From Micromonospora sp. MP36 (lineage in GTDB: Bacteria > Actinomycetota > Actinomycetes > Mycobacteriales > Micromonosporaceae): DNA of 64,000 nt. The position numbers were made by a program, and so were the translations under genes. Positions 16,733-25,038 of the stretch are shown here, one piece after another. Position 1 is the first letter of the stretch, and every line of letters begins with the position of its first letter. The stretch covers positions 1 to 64,000 of the forward strand of contig NZ_VSFA01000001.1 of NCBI RefSeq assembly GCF_008119785.1. The letters are read 5' to 3'. The notes below the pieces were generated by a model. That model was given only the letters and a program-made list of their open reading frames with translations, searched no databases and was not told where the DNA came from.

Positions 16733-17260
16733 TCAGTCGGCGGGCGGCGGGGCGTCGGTCATCGGGAAGGCCATCACCGTGGCGCCCACCCGGACCGTAC
16801 CGGGGGCGTGCGGGGGCCGGGCGGCGTCGTGCAGTTCGGTCATGATCGCGTGCAGCCGGCGCCGGGCCGCCTCCCACTCCTCGGGGGCGACCCAGAGTTC
16901 GGCGTCGATGGTCACGCCGGCCGCATCCGGGGCCCGGTGTGCCACCCGGTCCAGCAGGTTGCGGGCCAGCGACTCGGCGAGCAGCGCCTGCCCCTCCTGC
17001 TGGTCGGTGAGCCGCGGGCCGCGTACCGCGCGGTAGCGGCGCTCCCGGCCGCCGCGCCGGCTACGCACGTCGGCCAGTTCCACCAGGCCGGCGGCGTCCA
17101 GCCGGCGCAGGTGCTGGCTGGCCAGGGCGTGCGAGATCGCCAGTTCCCGGGCGAGCGCCGCGGCGGAGAGCGGTGCGCTCCACAGCAGCGACAGCATGCG
17201 CAGTCGTACCGGATGGGCCAGCGCGCGCAGGCGCGGATCGGTGCTGCTCACGGCCGCCAT
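16733..17260 (-). CDS. ArsR-type winged-helix regulator
   Basis: The 175-residue protein begins with an ArsR/HTH_20-type DNA-binding domain (DPRLRALAHPVRLRMLSLL, then ISHALASQHLRRLDAAGLVEL), followed by a C-terminal region that is probably for dimerisation. It has no obvious metal-binding Cys cluster, so the signal is probably not a metal. The gene is divergent from an MFS transporter; the 73-bp gap holds one strong inverted repeat, so it probably controls both genes. Confidence 0.8.
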   Translation of the reverse strand: MAAVSSTDPRLRALAHPVRLRMLSLLWSAPLSAAALARELAISHALASQHLRRLDAAGLVELADVRSRRGGRERRYRAVRGPRLTDQQEGQALLAESLARNLLDRVAHRAPDAAGVTIDAELWVAPEEWEAARRRLHAIMTELHDAARPPHAPGTVRVGATVMAFPMTDAPPPAD

Positions 17261-17283
17261 TGAACCGCATCGGGTGGCCGTGC

Positions 17284-17311
17284 CCACCCCCAAGCATTGA
17301 CTTGGGGGTGG
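17284..17311. promoter_or_regulatory. Operator-like inverted repeat in the ArsR/MFS divergent promoter
   Basis: Perfect 11-bp arms (CCACCCCCAAG at 17284-17294 and complement 17301-17311) surround CATTGA. The repeat sits between the start codons at 17260 and 17334, where a regulator could control both promoters. The C/G runs make it distinct from the terminator hairpins nearby. Confidence 0.6.
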
Positions 17312-17333
17312 CGCGCGGCCAGAATCGGGCGAC

Positions 17334-18578
17334 ATGAGCTGGGGTACGGCAGGGGTGCTGCGCAACCGTCCCGCCGGCCTCTACCTGGGCGCCGTGCTGG
17401 TCTCTGGCTTCGGCACGGCGGCGATGCTGTTGGTGGCCGCGATCTGGGTCAAGGAGCTGACCGGATCGAGCAGCCTGGCCGGCCTGGTCACCCTCGGCGT
17501 CTGGGGGCCCACCCTGGTCGGCCCGCTGATCGGCGTGCTCGCCGACCGGTTCCGTCGCCGGCCCCTGCTGATCGCCCTGCACGTCGCGATGGCGGTGCTG
17601 CTGCCGGTGCTGCTGCTGGTGGACTCCGCCGCCCGGGTCTGGCTGATCTTCGTGGTGATGCTCGCGTACGGGGTCAGCTTCGTCCTGATCGACTCGGCCG
17701 AGGCGGCGCTGGTGCCCGCCGTGGTCCCCGGCGAACTGCTCGGCGACTTCAACGGGCTGCGGTCGACCGTCAACGAGGGGATGAAGCTGCTCGCCCCGCT
17801 GACCGGCGCGGCCCTGTTCGCCGCGTACGGCGGGCCCCCGGTGGTGCTGCTCGACGTGGCCACCTTCGCCCTCGCCGCGCTCGCCCTCACCCTGATCCGG
17901 GTACGCGAGGCACCACCGCCCCCGCCGGAGCGCTGGGGGCGGCAGCTCGCCGACGGGCTGGGGCACCTGCGCCGGCACGCCCCACTGCGGCGCCTCGTCA
18001 CCTGCGCCGGCGCCACCATGCTGCTGATGGGCGTCAACGGCACCGTCGCGTACGCCGTGGTGGACGCCGGCCTGCACCGACCGCCCGAGTTCAACGGCGT
18101 GCTCGCCCTGGTGCAGGGCGTGGGGTCGCTGGTCGGCGGGCTGGCCGCCGGGGCGCTGCTGCGCCGTCTCGGTGACCGGCGGCTGACCGCGGCGGCGGTG
18201 GCGGTCTTCGCCGCCGGCCTGGCGCTGCGCGCCGTGCCCGCCCTCGTCCCGGTGACCGTCGGCACCCTGGCCGTCGGGATCGGGGTGCCGCTGGTGCTGA
18301 TCACCGTCTGGACCGCCGTGCAGCGTGAGACCCCGGGCGCGCTGGTCGGCCGGGTCGCCGCCACGGTCAACACGCTCACCTTCGGCCCCGGCACCGTCGC
18401 CGTCCTCGCCGCCGCCGGCCTGCTGGCGTTGGTCGACCACCGGGTGATCCTGCTGGTGGCGGCGGCCGGCGCGGGGCTGGTCGCCGGCTGGGCACTGCGC
18501 GGCGGCGCTCGCCCGGCCGCCCCCGCACCCGGCCTGCCCACCTCGGCCCCGGCCGCTGCGGTGAGTGACCGGAGCTGA
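17334..18578 (+). CDS. MFS transporter
   Basis: The 414-residue protein has 12 hydrophobic segments and an MFS motif A-like loop (GVLADRFRRRPLL). The C-terminal half keeps the pseudo-repeat (RRLGDRRLTAAA). It belongs to the MFS group with enterobactin-exporter-like and macrolide-exporter-like members; the substrate is not predictable. Divergent from the ArsR gene, it is probably induced when that regulator leaves the shared operator. The ATG is at 17334 with only weak Shine-Dalgarno, so it may be leaderless. Confidence 0.85.
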   Translation: MSWGTAGVLRNRPAGLYLGAVLVSGFGTAAMLLVAAIWVKELTGSSSLAGLVTLGVWGPTLVGPLIGVLADRFRRRPLLIALHVAMAVLLPVLLLVDSAARVWLIFVVMLAYGVSFVLIDSAEAALVPAVVPGELLGDFNGLRSTVNEGMKLLAPLTGAALFAAYGGPPVVLLDVATFALAALALTLIRVREAPPPPPERWGRQLADGLGHLRRHAPLRRLVTCAGATMLLMGVNGTVAYAVVDAGLHRPPEFNGVLALVQGVGSLVGGLAAGALLRRLGDRRLTAAAVAVFAAGLALRAVPALVPVTVGTLAVGIGVPLVLITVWTAVQRETPGALVGRVAATVNTLTFGPGTVAVLAAAGLLALVDHRVILLVAAAGAGLVAGWALRGGARPAAPAPGLPTSAPAAAVSDRS

Positions 18579-18613
18579 GGAGCCCGGCCGAGGGGCCGGC
18601 CGGGCAAACGCCG

Positions 18614-18643
18614 AAGGGCCGGCCCCGAGCGGGGCCGGCCCTT
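18614..18643. terminator. Terminator after the MFS gene
   Basis: A 13-bp perfect stem (AAGGGCCGGCCCC at 18614-18626, complement 18631-18643) with a GAGC loop lies between the MFS stop and the serine tRNA on the other strand. Confidence 0.8.
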
Positions 18644-18653
18644 GCGTCAACGG

Positions 18654-18738
18654 CGGAGGATACGAGATTCGAACTCGTGAGGGTGTTAACCCAACACGCT
18701 TTCCAAGCGTGCGCCCTAGGCCTCTAGGCGAATCCTCC
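18654..18738 (-). tRNA. tRNA-Ser (anticodon GGA)
   Basis: The 85-nt class II tRNA on the minus strand has a perfect acceptor stem (GGAGGAT with ATCCTCC). The anticodon loop is TTGGAAA within CACGC/GCGTG, the variable arm is long, and the T arm reads GAGTTCGAATCTC. After discriminator G the genome reads CCG, so the CCA tail is not fully encoded, unlike the other two tRNAs in the window. Confidence 0.94.
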
Positions 18739-18816
18739 GCGAGCCAGGATACAGGTCTCCGTCGGGCGGGCCACCCCACCACCCCCTGGAGATCGCCTCG
18801 GAGTCGGGTACGCTTG

Positions 18817-18907
18817 GGGCACCTCCCGTGCGGCGGTATCTCGTGAACCTCCCCAGGGCCGGAAGGCAGCAAGGATAAGCGGGCTCTGCCGGGTGCACGG
18901 GAGGCCT
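18817..18907 (+). ncRNA. ffs: Signal recognition particle RNA (small bacterial 4.5S type)
   Basis: The conserved SRP apical domain is present (ACCTCCCCAGGGCCGG, then AAGGCAGCAAGG and GGGCTCTGCCGGG). It is closed by a basal stem pairing CCTCCCGTGC (18822-18831) with GCACGGGAGG (18895-18904), and TTTC follows. It binds Ffh to target nascent membrane proteins. It lies just upstream of dnaX, the usual actinobacterial position. The ends are approximate. Confidence 0.93.
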
Positions 18908-19016
18908 TTCTGTCTCCGGGTGCCGGTAACGTCCCTGCGGGTCAGGTCACGGGGTGGTGGTTGGTCACCCCCGCCCGACCGGCGCAGAATGGCTCGGTCG
19001 AGAGGAGGCGGGACGG

Positions 19017-21701
19017 GTGGCACTGGCTCTTTACCGCAAGTACCGGCCCCGTACGTTCGCCGAGGTCATCGGTCAGGAGCACGTCACCGAGCCGCTGTCG
19101 CAGGCGCTGCGCAGCGGGCGGCTGAACCACGCGTACCTCTTCTCCGGCCCCCGGGGTTGCGGCAAGACCTCCAGCGCCCGCATCCTGGCCCGCTCGCTCA
19201 ACTGTGAGCAGGGTCCCACGCCCGAGCCCTGCGGCCAGTGTGAGTCCTGCCGCTCGCTGGCCACCGACGGGGCCGGCTCGATCGACGTCATCGAGATCGA
19301 CGCGGCCAGCCACGGCGGCGTCGACGACGCCCGCGAGCTGCGCGAGAAGGCGTTCTTCGCCCCGGCCCGCAGTCGCTTCAAGATCTATGTCATCGACGAG
19401 GCGCACATGGTCTCGTCGGCCGGCTTCAACGCCCTGCTCAAACTGGTCGAGGAGCCCCCGGAGTACGTCAAGTTCATCTTCGCCACCACGGAGCCGGAGA
19501 AGGTCCTCGGCACGATCAAGTCACGGACCCACCACTACCCGTTCCGGCTGATCCCGCCCAAGGTGCTGCGCCCCTACCTGGAGCAGCTGACCGAGGCCGA
19601 GGGGGTCAAGGTCGAGCCGGCGGTCTTCCCGCTGGTGGTGCGCGCCGGTGGCGGCAGCGCCCGGGACAGCCTCTCCGTGCTCGACCAGCTCATCGCGGGC
19701 GCCGGCCCGGAGGGGGTCAGCTACGCCCGGGCCGCCGCACTGCTCGGCGTCACCGACTCCGCACTGATCGACGAGATGTGCGACGCGCTCGCCGCCGGCG
19801 ACGGCGCGGCGGCGTACGCCACCGTCGACCGGGTCGCCGAGGCCGGCCACGACCCGCGCCGGTTCGCCTCGGACCTGCTGGAGCGGCTGCGTGACCTGAT
19901 CGTCATGCAGCAGGTGCCGGACGCCGCCGCCAAGGGCCTGATCGACGGTCCCTCGGACCAGATCGAGCGGATGGCCGCCCAGGCCCAGCGGCTCGGCCAG
20001 GCCACCCTGTCCCGGTGCGCCGACATCGTGCACAACGGCCTGGTCGAGATGCGTGGCACGACCGCGCCCCGGCTGCTGCTGGAGCTGATCTGCGCGCGGA
20101 TGCTGCTGCCCGGCGTGGACGACTCCACCGGCGGCCTGCTCCAGCGCCTCGAACGGATGGAGCGCCGACTCACCCTGGGCGGCGCCGAACTGCCGTCGGC
20201 CGCCGCCGGCCCCGCGCCGGTCGCCCCCGCCCCGGAGGTACGCCCCGAGCCGCCCGCCCCGGCCGCGGCTGCCGCCGCGCTCGACCCGGAGACCGCCGGC
20301 ACGCCGGCGGCTGCCGGTGCCCCGTCCGGGGTGGCCGCCGCACGGGCCGCCGCCGCGGCGGCCGGGACCCGGTCCGCGACCACCCCGGGCGTGACCGACC
20401 CGGCTGCGGGCACCCCGCCGACCCCTGCCGTTGGCCCGGTGTCCGGAAGCCCCGCCCGCCGTCCGGCACCGGCCTCGGCGGTGATGTCTGACCCGGCCAC
20501 CCCCGAGCCGCCGCGTCCCGGCTCCGCCCCGGCCGGCGCGCTGGACGCCGTCGCCGTACGCCGGGTCTGGCCCGAGGTGGTCGGCAAGGTCAACCGGACC
20601 AACAAGCGGATCGCCGCGCTGATGCGCGACGCGGTGGTCCGCGAGCTGGACGGCGACACCCTGGTGCTGACCGTGAAGTCGACGGTGCTGGCCAGGATGA
20701 TGGCCGACCACGCCGCGGTGCTCACCGACGCGCTCTACGAGGAGCTGGGCGGCCGCTGGCAGATCCGCTGCGAGGTGGCCGGTGAGCGGGGTGCCGCCTC
20801 GCTCGGCGGCCCGGCGCGTCCCGCCGCCCCCACCCGGCCGGCGCCCGCCGGGCAGCCCGACGCTTCGACAGGTCCGGCCGGCGCCCACGGGAGCCGGTCT
20901 GGCGGCTCGGCGGGTTCGGGCGGTGGTTCGGCAGGTCGGCCCGCCGGTCCGGGTGGTGCTTCGTCCGGCGGCGTTCGGTCGGATGCCGGCGGCGCCGCGA
21001 TCGCTGCCGGTGCACGGAACGGAACCGGTGCCTCCCCGGCCGGGGCGGCCCGCGAGGCCGGTGGCGGTCGTGGTGGCGCCGCCGAGGCAGCTGGCGACGA
21101 CGAGGACTGGCCCGAGCCGGCCCAGCCCGGCGGGGCCGAGGAGGACTGGCCGGAGGCGGCCCGCCCCGGCGGTGCCGCGACCGCCACCGGCGCGGACGAC
21201 TGGCCCGAGCCGGCCCGGCCGGGGGGCGCCACGACCACCGGGACGGCGGCTCCCGCCGTCCCCAAGCCGGCTGGTCCGCCGCCGACGCCGCCGCAGCCTG
21301 CGGCGGGTGCGGCCGGCGGTGCACCGGCGAGCAGCGCGGTCGCGGCAGCCCGGGCGGCTGCGGCCGGTGGCGCGCCGGTGAGCAGCGCGATCGCGGCGGC
21401 CCGGGCGGCCGCGGCGGCCGCGGCGAGTGGCGGGCCCGGCAAGGGAGCCCGCACGGCGCAGCCCAAGACCGCGGACGCCGACTGGGCGGGTGAACCGCCC
21501 TACGACCCGGACTACGACGGGCCGGTGGCCGGTCGCGCGGCGGCCGCGGCTCCCGCCTACGAGGGCTTCGACCCCGGTGACGAGCCGCTGGACGACGTGA
21601 TCGACGAGCGGACCGCCCGGCAGTCCAGCGAGGAGCAGGCGGTGCAGCTGCTCCGGGAGGCGTTCGGCGCGGAGAAGATCGACGAGGTGGACGCGCGCTG
21701 A
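19017..21701 (+). CDS. dnaX: DNA polymerase III subunit gamma/tau
   Basis: The 894-residue protein begins VALALYRKYRPRTFAEVIGQ and carries Walker A GPRGCGKT (44-51), zinc cysteines C63, C72, C75 and C78, Walker B VIDEAHM, and the SRC-like region before TTEPEKVLGTIKSR. Gamma is the clamp-loader ATPase. Beyond the AAA and collar domains, the C-terminal half is a very long Ala/Gly/Pro-rich region containing three DWPEPA-PGGA-type repeats and an SSA-AAARAAAA repeat, and it ends in an acidic helix. The GTG at 19017 follows GAGAGGAGGCGGG; a longer frame upstream is not supported. Confidence 0.95.
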   Translation: MALALYRKYRPRTFAEVIGQEHVTEPLSQALRSGRLNHAYLFSGPRGCGKTSSARILARSLNCEQGPTPEPCGQCESCRSLATDGAGSIDVIEIDAASHGGVDDARELREKAFFAPARSRFKIYVIDEAHMVSSAGFNALLKLVEEPPEYVKFIFATTEPEKVLGTIKSRTHHYPFRLIPPKVLRPYLEQLTEAEGVKVEPAVFPLVVRAGGGSARDSLSVLDQLIAGAGPEGVSYARAAALLGVTDSALIDEMCDALAAGDGAAAYATVDRVAEAGHDPRRFASDLLERLRDLIVMQQVPDAAAKGLIDGPSDQIERMAAQAQRLGQATLSRCADIVHNGLVEMRGTTAPRLLLELICARMLLPGVDDSTGGLLQRLERMERRLTLGGAELPSAAAGPAPVAPAPEVRPEPPAPAAAAAALDPETAGTPAAAGAPSGVAAARAAAAAAGTRSATTPGVTDPAAGTPPTPAVGPVSGSPARRPAPASAVMSDPATPEPPRPGSAPAGALDAVAVRRVWPEVVGKVNRTNKRIAALMRDAVVRELDGDTLVLTVKSTVLARMMADHAAVLTDALYEELGGRWQIRCEVAGERGAASLGGPARPAAPTRPAPAGQPDASTGPAGAHGSRSGGSAGSGGGSAGRPAGPGGASSGGVRSDAGGAAIAAGARNGTGASPAGAAREAGGGRGGAAEAAGDDEDWPEPAQPGGAEEDWPEAARPGGAATATGADDWPEPARPGGATTTGTAAPAVPKPAGPPPTPPQPAAGAAGGAPASSAVAAARAAAAGGAPVSSAIAAARAAAAAAASGGPGKGARTAQPKTADADWAGEPPYDPDYDGPVAGRAAAAAPAYEGFDPGDEPLDDVIDERTARQSSEEQAVQLLREAFGAEKIDEVDAR

Positions 21702-21785
21702 GCGCGGGTCGACCGCCGAGGAGCAGTGCCGCCACCCGACTAGGCTGGGCGCGGCCGAGTAGACGAGTGCGAGAAGGAGCCATCC

Positions 21786-22118
21786 GTGCGCCCAGGTGGA
21801 CAGCCGAACATGCAGCAGATGCTGAAGCAGGCGCAGAAGATGCAGCAGCAGATCGCCAAGGCTCAGGCCGAGCTGGCCGAGGCGGAGCTGACCGGCACCG
21901 CGGGCGGTGGCCTGGTCACCGCCACCGTCGCCGGCACCGGTGAGCTGAAGGCGATCAAGATCGACCCGAAGGCGGTCGACCCGGAGGACGTGGAGACCCT
22001 GGAGGACCTGGTCGTCGCCGCGGTGCACAACGCCGCCGAGGCGGCCCGGGAGCTGACCGAGAAGAAGATGGGTCCGGTCGCGGGCGGGATGGGCGGCCTC
22101 GGCCTGCCCGGGTTCTGA
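21786..22118 (+). CDS. YbaB/EbfC family nucleoid-associated protein
   Basis: The 110-residue protein starts with a Gln/Met-rich helix ([18 protein letters not shown]) and follows the YbaB fold with [23 protein letters not shown]. YbaB proteins bind DNA as dimers and lie between dnaX and recR in most bacteria, as here. The GTG start at 21786 has GAAGGAG upstream. It ends 8 bp before recR, so they share a transcript. Confidence 0.92.
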   Translation: MRPGGQPNMQQMLKQAQKMQQQIAKAQAELAEAELTGTAGGGLVTATVAGTGELKAIKIDPKAVDPEDVETLEDLVVAAVHNAAEAARELTEKKMGPVAGGMGGLGLPGF

Positions 22119-22126
22119 GCCGGCAG

Positions 22127-22720
22127 ATGTACGAGGGTGCCATCCAGGACCTGATCGACGAGCTGGGCCGGCTGCCGGGCGTGGGCCCGAAGAGCGCCCA
22201 GCGGATCGCGTTCCACGTCCTGTCGGCGGATCCGGCCGACGTGAACCGGCTGGCCGGTGCGCTGCGCAAGGTCAAGGAGCTGGTGCGGTTCTGCACCACC
22301 TGCTTCAACGTGGCCGAGTCGGAGCAGTGCCGGATCTGCCGAGACCCGCGGCGTACCGACGAGGTGCTCTGCGTGGTGGAGGAGCCGAAGGACGTGGTGG
22401 CGATCGAGCGGACCGGTGAGTTCCGCGGCCGCTACCACGTGCTGGGCGGGGCGATCAACCCGCTGGAGGGGATCGGCCCGGACAACCTGCGGATCCGCGA
22501 GCTGATGACCCGGCTCGGCGGGGGCGCGGTCCGGGAGTTGATCCTCGCCACCGACCCGAACACCGAGGGCGAGGCGACCGCGACGTACCTGGCGTTGATG
22601 GTCAAGCCGATGGGGATCGCGGTGACCCGGCTGGCGAGCGGCCTGCCGGTCGGTGGCGACCTGGAGTACGCCGACGAGATCACCCTCGGCCGGGCGTTCG
22701 AGGGCCGCCGGGCGGTCTGA
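22127..22720 (+). CDS. recR: Recombination mediator protein RecR
   Basis: The 197-residue protein has the canonical RecR parts: helix-hairpin-helix ([18 protein letters not shown]), the Cys4 zinc finger (C56, C59, C68, C71), the Toprim domain ([15 protein letters not shown]) and the C-terminal Walker-B-like segment ([15 protein letters not shown]). RecR works with RecO (and RecF) to load RecA at gaps. It starts 8 bp after ybaB and is the last gene of the dnaX operon; a large inverted repeat follows. Confidence 0.96.
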   Translation: MYEGAIQDLIDELGRLPGVGPKSAQRIAFHVLSADPADVNRLAGALRKVKELVRFCTTCFNVAESEQCRICRDPRRTDEVLCVVEEPKDVVAIERTGEFRGRYHVLGGAINPLEGIGPDNLRIRELMTRLGGGAVRELILATDPNTEGEATATYLALMVKPMGIAVTRLASGLPVGGDLEYADEITLGRAFEGRRAV

Positions 22721-23275
22721 GCGCCCGCGCCCCGCGTGGTGCTGCGTGCGTGGGCCCTGCGGGGGACGCGACAAGGCCGTTGCGACGCTACGAACTTGAT
22801 GACGTGAACGAGTCAGCCGGCCGACGGGCGGGCGATCCATCCACGTCATCAAGTTCGTAGGCACCGGAGGAGTGGACCGCAACCCCTCGCCCGGGGCGGA
22901 GTCATGCGCGCGGGCGCGGTAGCCCGGCCTCGTGGTCCTCGCCGAGTCCAGCCCCGTCGCCATCGCCCGCAGGTATTCGCGAGTCCAGCTCCGGGCGGCA
23001 CCGATGGTGCGATACCCGGAATGTGGGACGAGAGCCGTTCAGCACCGCGCCGGGCGATGGGGCCGATTTGCAGGGATACGCCCGATCCCATCATCTGCTC
23101 GCGACTGTGACAGTCCTGTTTGTCGCGAGATCGGTCCCTGTCAGACCGGCCGCTTGGTGTCGGCTTGATAGAGATTGCCTAACGGGCGTTCCGCTTCTGT
23201 GTGTCGTGTCATAGCCTCCCGCACACAGACTGAGCCACAACTTCGGCGTGGACAGGCGCATGACAGAGGTGAGAG
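22721..23275. other. 555-bp gap between recR and the dpp operon
   Basis: No convincing ORF. It contains the 19-bp-armed inverted repeat at 22788-22860 and, closer to the transporter gene, small hairpins: GACTG-TGA-CAGTC at 23103-23115 and CGGTC/GACCG at 23132-23148. The last 200 bp is less G+C-rich and should hold the dpp promoter, but I cannot choose a -35/-10 pair with confidence. Confidence 0.5.
22788..22860. repeat. Large intergenic inverted repeat (AACTTGATGA type)
   Basis: Perfect 19-bp arms (CTACGAACTTGATGACGTG at 22788-22806 and its complement at 22842-22860) are separated by 35 nt. The loop is too long for an ordinary terminator. The arm core AACTTGATGA differs by one base from the core of the repeat at 39761-39815, so the two look related. 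Confidence 0.8.
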
Positions 23276-24946
23276 ATGCAGGCGAGCAGGCGTAAAGCGG
23301 CCGTGGCCCTCGCGGCCGCAGCCGCTCTGGCGGTCGGGGCGTCCGGCTGCGCCAAGAGCGAGCGCGACGGTGACAGCGGCGGGGCCAAGACTGGCGGCAC
23401 CTTCGTCTTCGCGGGTGCCAGCAACCCGAAGAACTTCGACCCGATCTTCAATGACGACGGTGAGTCGTTCCGGCCGATCCGCCAGATGTACGACACGCTC
23501 ATCCAGAACAAGCCGGGCACGGCCGACCTGCAGGGCGCGCTGGCGGAGAGTTGGGAGCACGACGCCGAGGGCAAGGTCTGGACCTTCCACCTCCGCAAGG
23601 GCGTCAAGTTCCACGACGGCACCGCCTTCAACGCCGCCGCGGTCTGCTTCAACTTCGACCGCTGGTACAACATGAAGGGCGCCGCCGCCCAGGCGAACAT
23701 GATCTACTACATGGACGTCTTCGGCGGGTTCGCGAAGAACGAGAGCGAGAACGCCGGCAAGGCGGTCTACAACAAGTGCGAGGCCAAGGACGACAACACC
23801 GCCGTCCTCACCCTCAACCAGTACAAGGGCGCCTTCCCCGGTGCCTTCGCGCTGACCGCACTCTCGATCGCCAGCCCCGAGGCGCTGAAGAAGTACGACG
23901 CCGACACGGTCAAGCAGAACGGCGATTCCTTCGAGTACAGCGCGTTCGCCAGCGAGCACCCGGTCGGCACCGGCCCGTTCACCTTCGGTGGCTGGGACAA
24001 GGCCAAGGGCGAGATCACCCTGAACCGGAACCCCGACTACTGGGGTGAGAAGGCCAAGGTCGACAAGCTGATCATCAAGGTCATCCCGGACGAGAACACC
24101 CGCAAGCAGGAGCTGCGGGCCGGCACCGTTCAGGGCATCGACTTCCCGGCCCCGGCCGACCGTAAGGCGCTGGAGGGTGAGGGCTTCAACGTCATCAACC
24201 GCCCGGCGTTCAACGTCCTCTACCTGGGCATCAACCAGAAGAACCCGAAGCTGAAGGACCTGCGGGTGCGTCAGGCCATCGCCTACGCCCTCAACCGTCA
24301 GCAGCTCGTCCAGACCAAGGGCCCGGGCGGCACCAAGGTCGCCGACGAGTTCATGCCGGACACCGTGCTCGGCTACGCGCCGGACGTGCAGAAGTACGAC
24401 TACAACCCGGAGAAGGCCAAGCAGCTCCTCAAGGAGGCGGGCGCCGAGGGTCTGACGCTCAACTTCTACTACCCGACCGACGTCTCCCGGCCGTACATGC
24501 CGAACCCGCAGGAGATCTTCACCGTCCTCGCCAACGACCTGCAGGCCGTCGGCATCAAGGTCAACGGTGTGCCGCGCCCGTGGAACGGTGGCTTCAAGGA
24601 CGACGTGCAGACCTTCGGCAAGCAGGACCTGCACATCCTCGGCTGGACCGGTGACTACAACGACCCGGGCAACTTCGTCGGGACGTTCTTCGGCCGGGCC
24701 AAGAACGAGTTCGGCGACCAGGGGATGACCGAGATGTTCGACGCCATCACCAAGGCCGACGGCACGGTCGACGAGGCCGGCAAGAAGGCCGCCTGGGAGC
24801 AGGTCAACCGCGACATCGCCGCCAAGTGGCTGCCGGCCGTGCCGGTCTGGCACGCCCCGCCGGCCATCGTGGTCACCAAGGACGTCAAGGGCCTGATCGC
24901 CAGCCCGCTGACCGACGAGCGGTTCAACACGGTCAGCGTCGGCTGA
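23276..24946 (+). CDS. dppA: Dipeptide/oligopeptide ABC transporter substrate-binding lipoprotein
   Basis: The 556-residue protein is a family 5 solute-binding protein with a lipoprotein signal (lipobox VGASGC, Cys at about residue 25). It has typical SBP_bac_5 stretches such as GGTFVFAGASNPKNFDPIF, LAESWEHDAEGKVWTFHLRK and VRQAIAYALNRQQLV. It captures peptides outside the membrane for the downstream permeases. The ATG start follows GAGGTGAGAG. A hairpin after the stop probably keeps expression of this gene above that of the permeases. The symbol reflects family and order; the substrate could be another oligopeptide or nickel. Confidence 0.9.
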   Translation: MQASRRKAAVALAAAAALAVGASGCAKSERDGDSGGAKTGGTFVFAGASNPKNFDPIFNDDGESFRPIRQMYDTLIQNKPGTADLQGALAESWEHDAEGKVWTFHLRKGVKFHDGTAFNAAAVCFNFDRWYNMKGAAAQANMIYYMDVFGGFAKNESENAGKAVYNKCEAKDDNTAVLTLNQYKGAFPGAFALTALSIASPEALKKYDADTVKQNGDSFEYSAFASEHPVGTGPFTFGGWDKAKGEITLNRNPDYWGEKAKVDKLIIKVIPDENTRKQELRAGTVQGIDFPAPADRKALEGEGFNVINRPAFNVLYLGINQKNPKLKDLRVRQAIAYALNRQQLVQTKGPGGTKVADEFMPDTVLGYAPDVQKYDYNPEKAKQLLKEAGAEGLTLNFYYPTDVSRPYMPNPQEIFTVLANDLQAVGIKVNGVPRPWNGGFKDDVQTFGKQDLHILGWTGDYNDPGNFVGTFFGRAKNEFGDQGMTEMFDAITKADGTVDEAGKKAAWEQVNRDIAAKWLPAVPVWHAPPAIVVTKDVKGLIASPLTDERFNTVSVG

Positions 24947-24971
24947 CGCTCCACTGACGCCGTACGCGGAA

Positions 24972-25006
24972 TCGGCCCGGGCCGGGCTTCCCCCGGCCCG
25001 GGCCGA
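24972..25006. terminator. Intra-operon hairpin between binding-protein and permease genes
   Basis: A 14-bp perfect stem (TCGGCCCGGGCCGG at 24972-24985, complement 24993-25006) lies 25 bp after the dppA stop and 32 bp before dppB. At this position hairpins usually act as partial terminators or 3'-end stabilisers. Confidence 0.65.
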
Positions 25007-25038
25007 CCCGCAGTTACCGAGAATCTGGTGTGTGAGAG

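Noticed and set aside
17061..18872. 603-codon minus-strand frame over the MFS gene and tRNA-Ser
   Set aside because: It runs through a tRNA gene and is antisense to a clear transporter; the sequence is repetitive Gln/Gly/Asp-rich, typical of shadow translation.
19521..22028. 835-codon minus-strand frame over dnaX and ybaB
   Set aside because: It is antisense to two well-known genes, and its Gly/Arg/Leu-rich translation has no domain.
22721..23275. Small protein ORFs in the recR-dpp gap
   Set aside because: Several frames of 60-80 codons exist on both strands, but none has a Shine-Dalgarno, codon bias or domain.
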